From Eikenella longinqua (GTDB taxonomy: Bacteria; Pseudomonadota; Gammaproteobacteria; Burkholderiales; Neisseriaceae), in assembly GCF_001648355.1 (NCBI RefSeq), contig NZ_LXSL01000030.1:1-64000 (forward strand): 64,000 nt of DNA, written 5' to 3'. Position numbers and translations under genes: made by a program. Below the pieces are notes generated by a model that was given only the letters and a program-made list of their open reading frames with translations, was not told the DNA's origin and made no database searches. Numbering within the stretch: position 1 is the first letter of the stretch; each line of letters begins with the position of its first letter. Shown in pieces: positions 26,086 through 33,864 of this stretch.

Positions 26086-26165
26086 TCAGGTAGCCCAAAC
26101 CCCGAAAAGGCTACCTGAAAACGATGTCTTGGCGCAGCCAAGGCTGAGTTTCTGCGAAGCTAAAA
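26086..26165. repeat. DUS pair and inverted composite repeat
   Basis: A reverse DUS (about 26086) faces a forward DUS (26108), which continues as the complement of the 12190 element, ending CTGCGAAGCTAAAA. It closes the accessory patch and precedes the carboxypeptidase gene. Confidence 0.8.
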
Positions 26166-26203
26166 CACCCAAACACTACACCAACCGATTAAGGATTCCC
26201 GCC

Positions 26204-27379
26204 ATGCTGTTTCCCCATCTTTCCCGCCGCCGCTTCCTCAGCGCTTCCGCCACCCTGGCCGGTGCCGGCATTTTGCAGGCGTGCAGCGCGCCGGTGATGC
26301 CTGCTTCGCCCGGGCACGCCGTTGCCCCGGGCGGCCAAACCCAGCCACGCCGCAGCGGCGGGGGCACGGCTTTGCGCGTGGTGGCGCCTTCGGGCTTTGC
26401 CCCGCGCCCCGAGCAGGCGCAGGCCGGCCTGTTGCGCCTGTATAACGCCGGCTTTGCCATCACCAACCAGCAGGCGGTGGAGCGCCGCTACCAGCGTTTT
26501 GCCGGCACGGATGCCGAACGCATTGCCGATTTCCAAGACGTGGCTTCGGGCAAAGTGCCCACGCCGCAGGTGCTGATGGGCATGCGCGGCGGTTATGGCG
26601 CGGTGCGCCTGCTGCCGCATATCGATTGGGCCTCGCTCGGCGCGCGCATGCGCGAGCAAGGCACGCTGTTTTTCGGCTTTAGCGATGTGTGCGCCATCCA
26701 GCTCGCCTTGCTGGCGCAGGGCAATATGTGCAGCTTCGCCGGCCCCATGCTTTACAGCGGCTTCGGCAAGGCGCAGCCCTCGGTGTATGCCATGCAGGCC
26801 TTCATCGACGGCAGCACGCAGGCCGATTTGAGCATCCAGGTGTCCGACGTGCAGGCCGATAACGTGCCCACCCTGCACGGCACCATGTGGGGCGGCAACC
26901 TGAGCGTCATCGCCTCGCTGGCCGGCTCGGCCTACCTGCCGCAGCCGGAAGGCGGCATCCTCTTCCTCGAAGACGTGGGCGAGCAGCCCTACCGCCTCGA
27001 GCGCATGCTGCAAACCCTGCATTTAGCCGGCATCCTCAAGCGGCAGCAGGCCATCGTGCTCGGCAACTTCCGCATGGGCAACGCCCGCGACGTGTACGAC
27101 GGCGGCTACGACCTCTCCAGCGTCATCCGCACCCTGCGCCGCATCAGCGGCATCCCCGTGCTCACCGGCTTCCCCTTCGGCCACATCAGCAACCTCGCCA
27201 CCTTCCCGCTGGGCGTGCCCACCGCCATCCGCGGCAACGGCGCCGGCGGCTACACCGCCCGCTTCAGCGGCCACCCCACGCTCAACCCCGCCGCCCTCAC
27301 GCTCAACAACCTGCTGCCACCCCCGCCCTCCTTCGACAACCCCGCCCCGGCGGAAGACAACAGCGAAGCCGGCGAATAG
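26204..27379 (+). CDS. LD-carboxypeptidase (peptidase S66), secreted lipoprotein form
   Basis: The 391-aa S66-family product is related to LdcA, which cuts the terminal D-Ala from murein tetrapeptides during cell-wall recycling. The motifs GMRGGYGAVRLL, the Ser in FFGFSDVCAIQLAL, LEDVGEQPYRLERML (Glu) and PFGHISN (His) are visible. E. coli LdcA is cytoplasmic, but here the N-terminus has a twin-arginine-like SRRRFL (res. 7-12) followed by a lipobox, LQAC (Cys27). It therefore may be exported by Tat and lipidated. An Ala/Pro/Glu-rich tail follows. Confidence 0.85.
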   Translation: MLFPHLSRRRFLSASATLAGAGILQACSAPVMPASPGHAVAPGGQTQPRRSGGGTALRVVAPSGFAPRPEQAQAGLLRLYNAGFAITNQQAVERRYQRFAGTDAERIADFQDVASGKVPTPQVLMGMRGGYGAVRLLPHIDWASLGARMREQGTLFFGFSDVCAIQLALLAQGNMCSFAGPMLYSGFGKAQPSVYAMQAFIDGSTQADLSIQVSDVQADNVPTLHGTMWGGNLSVIASLAGSAYLPQPEGGILFLEDVGEQPYRLERMLQTLHLAGILKRQQAIVLGNFRMGNARDVYDGGYDLSSVIRTLRRISGIPVLTGFPFGHISNLATFPLGVPTAIRGNGAGGYTARFSGHPTLNPAALTLNNLLPPPPSFDNPAPAEDNSEAGE

Positions 27380-27395
27380 CCGCCGCAGCGTTTTC

Positions 27396-27432
27396 AGGTA
27401 GCCTCATCGGAGAAAGAAGAGGCTACCTGAAA
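27396..27432. terminator. DUS hairpin between the S66 gene and recR
   Basis: A reverse DUS and a forward DUS with a short spacer follow the carboxypeptidase stop by 15 nt. They probably end its transcription. Confidence 0.6.
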
Positions 27433-27500
27433 ACCATCGCGCTTGTGCCGCCGCCGTTCGGCCCCATATCGCGCCCAGGCCCCTGAAACCCATTCCCACC

Positions 27501-28148
27501 ATGACCCGCAAAAAAACCGACGCCTTCGCCCGCCTCACCGCCGCCCTCGAAATCCTGCCCAACGTCGGCCCCAAATCCGCCCGCCGCATGGCCTACGAGC
27601 TCCTGCGCCACAAGCGCGACGGCGCCGCCGAGCTGGCTGCCGCCCTCCAGCACGCCCTCACCGCCGTGCAGCACTGCCGCTTGTGCAACACCTTCTGCGA
27701 AGGCGAGCTCTGCGCCATCTGCGCCAACCCCGAGCGCGACCGCCGCCGCCTGATGATTGTGCACCTGCCCGCCGACGTGGCCGGCATGGAAGCCGCCCAT
27801 TGCCACGACGGCCTCTATTTCGTGCTCATGGGGCAGATCAGCCCCGCGCAGGGCATGGATTTGCAGCACATCGCGCTGGATAAGCTGGTGGCGCGTTTGC
27901 AAGAAAGCGAAGTGGAAGAAGTGATCATCGCCACCGCCTTCACCCCCGAAGGCAACGCCACCGCCTATGTGCTGGCCGAGCTCTTCAAAAACCTGCCCTA
28001 CCGCGTGAGCCGCCTGGCGCAGGGCATGCCGCTGGGCAGCGAGCTGGAATACATCGACGCCGGAACGCTGGCGCAATCCGTGTACGAACGGCGGCTGGTG
28101 AAAGAAACCGACAGCGCCGCCGCAGCCGAAACGGAACACCAACCCTAA
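27501..28148 (+). CDS. recR: Recombination mediator RecR
   Basis: The 215-aa product acts with RecFO to load RecA at gaps. Visible are the helix-hairpin-helix region (ALEILPNVGPKSARRMAYELL), the Cys4 zinc finger (CRLCNTFCEGELCAIC) and a Toprim domain (LMIVHLPADVAGME). Length is about 15 residues over the usual 200 because of a Glu/Ala-rich tail. RecR matters in this naturally transformable group for repair after DNA uptake. Confidence 0.95.
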   Translation: MTRKKTDAFARLTAALEILPNVGPKSARRMAYELLRHKRDGAAELAAALQHALTAVQHCRLCNTFCEGELCAICANPERDRRRLMIVHLPADVAGMEAAHCHDGLYFVLMGQISPAQGMDLQHIALDKLVARLQESEVEEVIIATAFTPEGNATAYVLAELFKNLPYRVSRLAQGMPLGSELEYIDAGTLAQSVYERRLVKETDSAAAAETEHQP

Positions 28149-28286
28149 ACCCGCCGCGGAAATTTTCAGGTAGCCTCCCAGCCGCCGCTATCCCGCCCAG
28201 GCTACCTGAAAACATTAGCTTCAATGAAACCAATACCATCCACTTTCAGGTAGCCCCTCACTCCCATCCACACCACGAACTCGCCC

Positions 28287-29354
28287 ATGCTCCCCGCCAA
28301 ACCCGACCACCCCGCCCACCGCACCGCCTCCTACATCCTGATGGCCGCCGCCCTGCTGCTGATCCTGCACTACCGCTTTCTGCCGCTGCTGCTCTCCGTT
28401 ATCCTCACCTACGTGTTTATCAGCCAAACCAACGGCCTGATTTTATGGATACGCCGCCGCCTGCTGCCGCACAACACCTTCCTGCACCGCTCGCTCAACG
28501 TGCGCAACATCAACCTCGTCTCCGCCACGCTCACCATCGGCCTGGTGCTGCTGGCCATTTTCCTGATGGCGCTGGGCGTGTACCGCCTGCTGCACGGCGG
28601 GCACATTTCCGTAATGCTGGGCAAGCTCGCCGCCATCCTAGCCGACACAAAAAACAGCAGCGACCTGCCGCCCGCCATCCTAAACATGCTGCCGGAAAAC
28701 CTGGCCGAAATCAAAGCCGCCGCCGCCGAGCTGATTACCGAATACGGCGCCACGCTTACCCGCATCAGCCGCAACAGTTTCACCTCCTTCGTGTATGTGA
28801 TCATCGGCGTGATCATCGGCGCGCTGCTCAGCTTCCACCGCCTGAACCTGCGACGCCAACGCCGTCAAATGCCCGCGTTTAAGGCCGAGCTGGTGCGCCG
28901 CGTGGTGAACTTCCAGCACAGCTTCGAGCGCGTGTTTATTGCGCAGGTGAAGATTTCGCTGATCGACACGGCGGTAACGGCGGCGTATCTGTATCTGATT
29001 CTGCCGCTCTTCGGCGTGGCGCTGCCCTTCCGCCTCACGGTGTTGGTGATTGCCTTTGTGGTGGGGCTGATTCCGGTGGCGGGCAACCTGATTTCCAACA
29101 CGGTCATCATCATCCTCAGCCTGGGCGTGTCGCTCTATGTGGCGGTGGCTTCGCTGGTGTTTTTGGTGGTGGTGCACAAGCTGGAGTATTTTTTAAACGC
29201 GAAAATCATCGGCTCGCAGATTGAATCGAGCGCGTGGGAATTGCTCTTGGTGATGGTGGTGTTCGAGCGGATTTTCGGCATCGGCGGCATCATCATCGCG
29301 CCGGTGTATTATGCTTATCTGAAAAACGAGCTGAAACAGCGCGGGCTGATTTAG
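28287..29354 (+). CDS. AI-2E family transporter (PerM/YdiK-like)
   Basis: The 355-aa inner-membrane protein has about eight hydrophobic segments and the family's C-terminal signature (VVGLIPVAGNLISNTVIIILSLGVS ... HKLEYFLNAKIIGSQIESSAWELLLVMVVFERIFGIGGIIIAPVYYAYLKNELK). Members are putative permeases; substrate assignments (AI-2, Na/H) vary, so I do not name one. No neighbour clarifies its role. A DUS near 28241 lies in its leader. Confidence 0.88.
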   Translation: MLPAKPDHPAHRTASYILMAAALLLILHYRFLPLLLSVILTYVFISQTNGLILWIRRRLLPHNTFLHRSLNVRNINLVSATLTIGLVLLAIFLMALGVYRLLHGGHISVMLGKLAAILADTKNSSDLPPAILNMLPENLAEIKAAAAELITEYGATLTRISRNSFTSFVYVIIGVIIGALLSFHRLNLRRQRRQMPAFKAELVRRVVNFQHSFERVFIAQVKISLIDTAVTAAYLYLILPLFGVALPFRLTVLVIAFVVGLIPVAGNLISNTVIIILSLGVSLYVAVASLVFLVVVHKLEYFLNAKIIGSQIESSAWELLLVMVVFERIFGIGGIIIAPVYYAYLKNELKQRGLI

Positions 29355-29422
29355 CAGGATAGGGGCTACCTGAAAAATCCCGCCGGCTCGGGCATGGATG
29401 CCCAAGCTGCCCGACACATTAA

Positions 29423-29451
29423 AGGCTACCTGAAATTTTTTCAGGTAGCCT
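29423..29451. terminator. DUS hairpin
   Basis: Forward (29423-29434) and reverse (29440-29451) DUS form a 13-bp stem with a 3-nt loop after the AI-2E gene. A perfect TATAAT (29458-29463) inside GCGGTATAATACCGC follows at once and is the probable -10 for the PACE gene. Confidence 0.7.
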
Positions 29452-29500
29452 CTGCGGTATAATACCGCCTCCTTTTTATCCGATTTATCCGAGCCAAACC

Positions 29501-29935
29501 GTGAGCTTCTTCGAGCGTTTTATCCATTCCCTGCTGTTTGAAATCGGCGCGGTGCTGATTTCGGCGATTGCCGTGCTGCTGTTCGGGCATTCGCAGGCCG
29601 GCACGGCGTTTGGCATGAGCGTGGCGGTGTCGGTAACGGCGATGGTGTGGAATTTTGTGTTCAACTGGGGCTTCGACAAAATCTTCACCGGCCGGCGCGA
29701 GCGGCGCGACTGGGGCGTGAGGATGCTGCAAACCGGCGCGTTTGAAGGCGGGCTGCTGTTTTTCACCACGCCGCTGATTGCCTGGTTTCTGCAAATCAAG
29801 CTGTGGCAGGCGCTGCTTGCCGACCTCGGCCTCACCCTGCTCATCGTGCTCTATTCCCTGGCCTACAATTGGGCCTTCGACCACCTGCGTGCCCGCCTGC
29901 TGGCGCGGCGGCAGGGCATATCCGAAGCGCATTAG
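29501..29935 (+). CDS. PACE family efflux transporter
   Basis: The 144-aa product has four transmembrane helices arranged as two bacterial transmembrane pairs: ERFIHSLLFEIGAVLIS near the start carries the conserved Arg-His-Phe-Glu pattern, and a second pair begins GAFEGGLLFFTTPLIAWF. PACE proteins (AceI relatives) export biocides such as chlorhexidine in known cases. The start codon is GTG. The TATAAT at 29458 is a likely promoter element. Confidence 0.87.
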   Translation: MSFFERFIHSLLFEIGAVLISAIAVLLFGHSQAGTAFGMSVAVSVTAMVWNFVFNWGFDKIFTGRRERRDWGVRMLQTGAFEGGLLFFTTPLIAWFLQIKLWQALLADLGLTLLIVLYSLAYNWAFDHLRARLLARRQGISEAH

Positions 29936-30041
29936 GTTTTGCAAAACCGCCGGATAGAGTAAAATCAGCCAAACTTTCAAACAGGCTACCTGAAAACAGC
30001 CGAAACCCTTTTTCAGGTAGCCCTAATCTTTCGCAATCATT

Positions 30042-30665
30042 ATGGACAACAAACAAAAACTGCAAACAGGCCTCGCCGAGCTCGGCCTCAGCCTCAACAC
30101 CGCCCAGCAGCTCCTGCTGCTCGAATACGCCTCGCTGCTGCAAAAGTGGAACCGCGTGTACAACCTCACCGCCCTGCGCCGCGACGACAAAATCATCAGC
30201 CACCACATCCTCGACAGCCTCACCCTGCTGCCCTATGTGCAAGAGGCAAAAACCCTGATGGACGTGGGCTCCGGCGGCGGCATGCCCGGCATTCCCACCG
30301 CCATTTGCCGCCCCGACCTGCACATCACCCTGCTCGATTCCAACACCAAAAAAACCGCCTTCTTGCAGCAAACCGTAATCGAGCTCGGCCTCTCCAACGT
30401 TACCGTGGCTTCCGGCCGCGTGGAAACCATCTACGACAAAAAAGTAGACGTGGTTACCAGCCGCGCCTTCGCCGAGCTCGCCGATTTCGTCGCCCTCACC
30501 AAACACCTGCTCAACGAACACGGCTACTGGGCCGCCATGAAAGGCGTGTACCCCTACGAAGAAATCGCCCAGCTCCCCGCCGACATCGAAGTAGTGGCCG
30601 CCGACAAGCTCAACGTGCCCATGCTCGACGCCGAGCGGCACATGGTAATCATGCGGCAGAAATAG
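30042..30665 (+). CDS. rsmG: 16S rRNA (guanine(527)-N7)-methyltransferase RsmG
   Basis: The 207-aa SAM-dependent enzyme methylates G527 of 16S rRNA; loss gives low-level streptomycin resistance. The SAM site LMDVGSGGGMPGIPTAI and the ITLLDSNTKKTAFLQQ segment are clear, and the N-terminal YASLLQKWNRVYNLTALR is typical. parA follows 55 nt downstream, the common rsmG-parA order. A DUS pair (about 29985 and 30010) precedes the gene. Confidence 0.95.
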   Translation: MDNKQKLQTGLAELGLSLNTAQQLLLLEYASLLQKWNRVYNLTALRRDDKIISHHILDSLTLLPYVQEAKTLMDVGSGGGMPGIPTAICRPDLHITLLDSNTKKTAFLQQTVIELGLSNVTVASGRVETIYDKKVDVVTSRAFAELADFVALTKHLLNEHGYWAAMKGVYPYEEIAQLPADIEVVAADKLNVPMLDAERHMVIMRQK

Positions 30666-30720
30666 CCCGCGCCGCCGCCGCGCAGGCTACTTGAAACCCT
30701 CCACACAGAAAGGCCGAATG

Positions 30721-31518
30721 ATGAGCGCCACAGTTATCGCCATTGCCAACCAAAAAGGCGGCGTGGGCAAAACCACCACCGCCGTCAATTTGGCCGCCTC
30801 CCTGGCCAGCCGCCAACAGCGCGTGCTGCTGATCGACCTCGACCCGCAAGGCAACGCCAGCACCGGCAGCGGCATCGACAAAAGCAGCCTGCGCGCCGGC
30901 ACCTACCAAGTCTTGCTCGAACAAATCCCCGCCGCCGAAGCCCGCCTCAGAAGCCCCAAAGGCCACTACGACATCCTCGCCGCCAACCGCTCGCTGGCCG
31001 GTGCCGAAGTCGAGCTGATTCAGGAAATCGCCCGCGAGATGCGCCTCAAAACCGCCATCCAGCCGCTTTTGTCCGAATACGACATCATCCTCATCGACTG
31101 CCCGCCCACCCTCACCCTGCTCACCCTCAACGGCCTCGTGGCCGCCGACAAGCTCGTGGTGCCCATGGTGTGCGAATACTACGCGCTCGAAGGCATCTCC
31201 GACCTCATCGCCACCGTGCGCAAAATCCGCAAAGCCATCAACCCCAAGCTCGACATCCTCGGCATCGCCCGCACCATGTACAACACCCAAAGCCGCCTCT
31301 CCCTGGAAGTGAGCGACCAGCTGGAAAAACACTTCTCCCGCCTCGTGTTCCGCACCATCATCCCGCGTAACGTGCGCCTGGCCGAAGCCCCCAGCTACGG
31401 CATGCCCGCCCTGGCCTACGACCCCAAAGCCAAAGGCACCCTGGCCTATCTGGAACTCGCCGACGAAGTGCTCGCCCGCTGCAATCCAAACGCCGCCAAC
31501 ACACAGCAGGCTACCTGA
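30721..31518 (+). CDS. parA: Chromosome-partitioning ATPase ParA
   Basis: The 265-aa deviant-Walker ATPase has KGGVGKTTTAVNLAA (res. 12-26), LIDLDPQGNAS and DIILIDCPPTLTLLTLNGL. With ParB it segregates chromosome origins. The ATG at 30718 is also in frame, next to 30721; AAAGG lies upstream of both. The stop TGA and last residues (QAT) come from a DUS, so uptake tag and stop codon coincide. No parB follows: the next gene is a metallopeptidase-like protein. Confidence 0.93.
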   Translation: MSATVIAIANQKGGVGKTTTAVNLAASLASRQQRVLLIDLDPQGNASTGSGIDKSSLRAGTYQVLLEQIPAAEARLRSPKGHYDILAANRSLAGAEVELIQEIAREMRLKTAIQPLLSEYDIILIDCPPTLTLLTLNGLVAADKLVVPMVCEYYALEGISDLIATVRKIRKAINPKLDILGIARTMYNTQSRLSLEVSDQLEKHFSRLVFRTIIPRNVRLAEAPSYGMPALAYDPKAKGTLAYLELADEVLARCNPNAANTQQAT

Positions 31519-31662
31519 AAAACAAACAAAGCAAATGTCTGCGCAGCCAAAGCACCAGCAGCCCACAAGTTCACACACCCACAATAAAACCAAACTGCCG
31601 CACACCCAGCCGCCCACACATTTTCAGGTAGCCTCCACCGCCGCCCACTCCCCTTCCCATTC

Positions 31663-32184
31663 ATGCCCCGCCATTCCCGCCCCCTCACCCCCGCCGAAAC
31701 CCGGCTCGCCCGCAGCGTGTTCGGCAACGGGCTGGACTACTCCCGCATCCGCCTGCGCTTCGGCACCTGGTGGCTGCCGCCCCTCGGCGTGGCCGTTGCC
31801 CCCTTCGGCCACATCCACTTCCCCGCCTGCAAACTCTGCCCCGATTTCTCCGCCCGCCCCCAGCCCGAACGCGCCTGGCTGATACACGAGCTCGCCCACG
31901 TGTGGCAACACCAAAACGGCTTCCCCGTGTGGCTCGGCGGCCTCATCACCGCCCTGCGCGGCGGCTACCTGAAACAGCGCGCCTACCGCCTGCCCCACCT
32001 CGCCGCCGTACCCCACCTCAGCCGCCTCAACATGGAGCAGCAGGCCGAAATCTTCGCCCTCTATTACCGCGCCGCCCACTGCCGCGAGCCCGCCATCGCC
32101 CCGCTCCTGCCCCACTTGCAGCGCCTGCTCCACCCCTTCTTCCAAAACCCCGCCAGCCGCACCCTGCGCCCGAGATGGTGTTAA
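31663..32184 (+). CDS. Zinc-metallopeptidase-like protein (HExxH)
   Basis: The 173-aa product has HELAHVWQH (an HExxH zinc site) after RAWLI. It also has an N-terminal segment (LTPAETRLARSVFGNGLDYSRIRLRFG) like the DUF4157/vgr-associated family found in secretion-related gene sets. No signal peptide and no phage or secretion genes nearby. A DUS near 31963 is translated as GYLKQ. Role unknown. A Correia-like element begins 6 nt after the stop codon. Confidence 0.65.
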   Translation: MPRHSRPLTPAETRLARSVFGNGLDYSRIRLRFGTWWLPPLGVAVAPFGHIHFPACKLCPDFSARPQPERAWLIHELAHVWQHQNGFPVWLGGLITALRGGYLKQRAYRLPHLAAVPHLSRLNMEQQAEIFALYYRAAHCREPAIAPLLPHLQRLLHPFFQNPASRTLRPRWC

Positions 32185-32189
32185 ACGCA

Positions 32190-32296
32190 TATAGCGAATC
32201 AAATTGGCTTTCGATACCAGGCAGCGAGCCGCAGACAGTACAGGAGTACGGCAAGGCAGGCTAACGCCGTAGCGAAAGTTAAGTTGATCCGCTATA
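32190..32296. mobile_element. Diverged Correia-like mini element
   Basis: A 107-bp element with ends TATAGCGAATCAA and (complement) TATAGCGGATCAA. The interior GCCGCAGACAGTACAG...AGTACGGCAAGGC...AACGCCGTA matches the Correia core, while the arms next to the termini differ (AAAGTTAAGTT in place of the usual A-rich arm). It looks like a separate subfamily. It sits 6 nt after the metallopeptidase-like gene. Confidence 0.7.
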
Positions 32297-32344
32297 GCAG
32301 CCGCATGCCACTTTTCAGGTAGCCTCTCCCCAACGGCAGGCAAT

Positions 32345-32377
32345 AAAAATACCCCGCATAAAGCAGGGTATTTTTGC
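32345..32377 (-). terminator. Terminator of tmRNA gene
   Basis: On the minus strand AAAAATACCCTGC, a short loop, then GCGGGGTATTTTT forms a stable hairpin with a T run, starting 5 nt after the CCA end of tmRNA. Confidence 0.85.
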
Positions 32378-32381
32378 CAAT

Positions 32382-32743
32382 TGGTGGAGGCGGGGGGAAT
32401 TGAACCCCCGTCCGAAAGTCCTCTACAGAGCGTTCTACATACTTAGTCGTGCCAACTTGAATCTCGCCCCCATTCCGCCGACAGACAGGCTGTTTGGAGG
32501 CCAGTTACCTTAAATCTTATTTCCCGCCAAGTAACCCGGCGGAAAACCAGTCAATGTGAAATGACGTTGCCGTGGCTTGCGCCACACAGCCCATTGACCA
32601 ACTGCTGCAACGGCAGGCCTTAAGCGGCCAATGCAAAAGTTTCGTCGTTTGCGACTATTTGAATTCAGTGTTTTACGGGAAATCTGAGATCCCGGTATGC
32701 CCGCATCTGCTTTGCAACCCCCGTCGAAACCAAGGTCGCCCCC
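32382..32743 (-). ncRNA. ssrA: tmRNA
   Basis: A 362-nt tmRNA. The 5' end GGGGGCGACCTTGGTTTCGACGG and 3' end (TTCAATTCCCCCCGCCTCCACCA) form the tRNA-like domain. The tag frame, 32652 to 32620, encodes ANDETFALAA then TAA; Neisseria has the similar ANDETYALAA. tmRNA rescues stalled ribosomes with SmpB and tags products for proteolysis. CCA is encoded. No integrase or att duplication is seen at the 3' end. Confidence 0.97.
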
Positions 32744-32758
32744 AGATAAGGAAGGCGG

Positions 32759-32787
32759 ATTATACGCCGGGCGGCCGGTTTGGACAA
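32759..32787 (-). promoter_or_regulatory. Promoter of ssrA
   Basis: Minus strand TTGTCC (32787-32782), a 17-nt spacer, then a perfect TATAAT (32764-32759). Transcription would start about 8-10 nt before the mature 5' end, consistent with RNase P trimming. Confidence 0.8.
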
Positions 32788-32827
32788 TCCGCCCGGCAAG
32801 AGGCTACCTGAAAACCCTCACTCCTCA

Positions 32828-33121
32828 TCACCTCCGGCGGATGTGAACACGCCGCTTGCCGTCCTGCTTTTCGTCGTCGGCAGAATAAGCAGAATAAACA
32901 GTGACAAACACCACGGCCCCCGCTATCAATGCACCCGCCAGCGATAATGCCATCCCCGCCCAAAACGCCTGATTGGCATCATCATAATACATTTCAAATA
33001 CATCTGTGAGCAGCCCTAAAACCACCAACAGCAGCGTTGTTACACCCAAGCCCACGCCTGTTGCCAGCGCAGTAATCATTGCGGCCAACGATGCTTTTAA
33101 AACACGAAAATCTTTGCTCAT
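32828..33121 (-). CDS. Small two-helix membrane protein
   Basis: The 97-aa product has two hydrophobic helices (ALATGVGLGVTTLLLVVLGLL and FWAGMALSLAGALIAGAVVF) around a short acidic loop, and a basic tail (KRRVHIRRR). An ATG at 33127 is also in frame, but 33121 has GGGG at a better distance. Function unknown. Lies downstream of pth and separated by a DUS. Confidence 0.6.
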   Translation of the reverse strand: MSKDFRVLKASLAAMITALATGVGLGVTTLLLVVLGLLTDVFEMYYDDANQAFWAGMALSLAGALIAGAVVFVTVYSAYSADDEKQDGKRRVHIRRR

Positions 33122-33179
33122 GCTCATCCCCTGTTTTTCAGGTAGCCTTTATCTACCAGTATCTGCCCGAGCCGCGCCG

Positions 33180-33752
33180 CTATTTGCCGTGCAGCACGCG
33201 CTGGGCGGCGGCGATGTCGCCGGCGAGGATGGCGGGCAGGGTGTCGATGGATTTGGTGATGGCTTGGCTGATGAGCTCGCGGTCTTCGGCGCGGGGCTTT
33301 TTCAGCACGTAGTTGATCACTTCGCTGCGTTCGCCGGGGTGGCCGATGCCCAGGCGCAGGCGGTAGAAATCGGGCGTGCCGAGGCGGGCTTGGATGTCTT
33401 TGAGGCCGTTGTGGCCGCCATTGCCGCCGCCGAGCTTGAATTTGATGCGGCCGGGCTCGAGGTCGAGCTCGTCGTGGATCACGAGGATTTCCTGCGGCTT
33501 GATTTTGTAGAACGCGGCGAGCGCCTGCACGGATTGGCCGGAGCGGTTCATATAGGTTTGCGGTTTGAGCAGGCGGATTTCTCCTTCGGGCTGCACGCTG
33601 CGGGCGCTGTGGCCGAAGAATTTCTTGTCGTCTTGCCAGCGGGCTTGCCATTTGTGGGCGAGCTCGTCGAGCAGCCAGAAGCCGGCGTTGTGGCGGGTGT
33701 CGTCGTATTCGGGGCCGGGGTTGCCGAGGCCGACGATGAGTTTGATGGGCAT
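33180..33752 (-). CDS. pth: Peptidyl-tRNA hydrolase
   Basis: The 190-aa enzyme releases tRNA from peptidyl-tRNAs lost by ribosomes. Conserved VGLGNPGPEY, catalytic His21 in DTRHNAGFW, LLKPQTYMNRSG, and the VIHDELDLEPGRIKFKLGGGNGGHNGLK block are all present. Length is typical. It stands between DUS sites on both sides and adjacent to the tmRNA gene, so two ribosome-rescue functions neighbour each other. Confidence 0.96.
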   Translation of the reverse strand: MPIKLIVGLGNPGPEYDDTRHNAGFWLLDELAHKWQARWQDDKKFFGHSARSVQPEGEIRLLKPQTYMNRSGQSVQALAAFYKIKPQEILVIHDELDLEPGRIKFKLGGGNGGHNGLKDIQARLGTPDFYRLRLGIGHPGERSEVINYVLKKPRAEDRELISQAITKSIDTLPAILAGDIAAAQRVLHGK

Positions 33753-33864
33753 GGGGTGTCCTTTGGTTTGGTTTTTCAGGTAGCCTTTGGCTTAGGCGGA
33801 AAGGCTACCTGAAAAATTGAAGATTCGGTTTTCACTTCGCGGGATTGCTGTTGTGTCTGGTTTT

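Noticed and set aside
32382..32743. tmRNA 3' end as attachment site of an integrated element
   Set aside because: No integrase gene and no duplicated 3' end in the neighbourhood.
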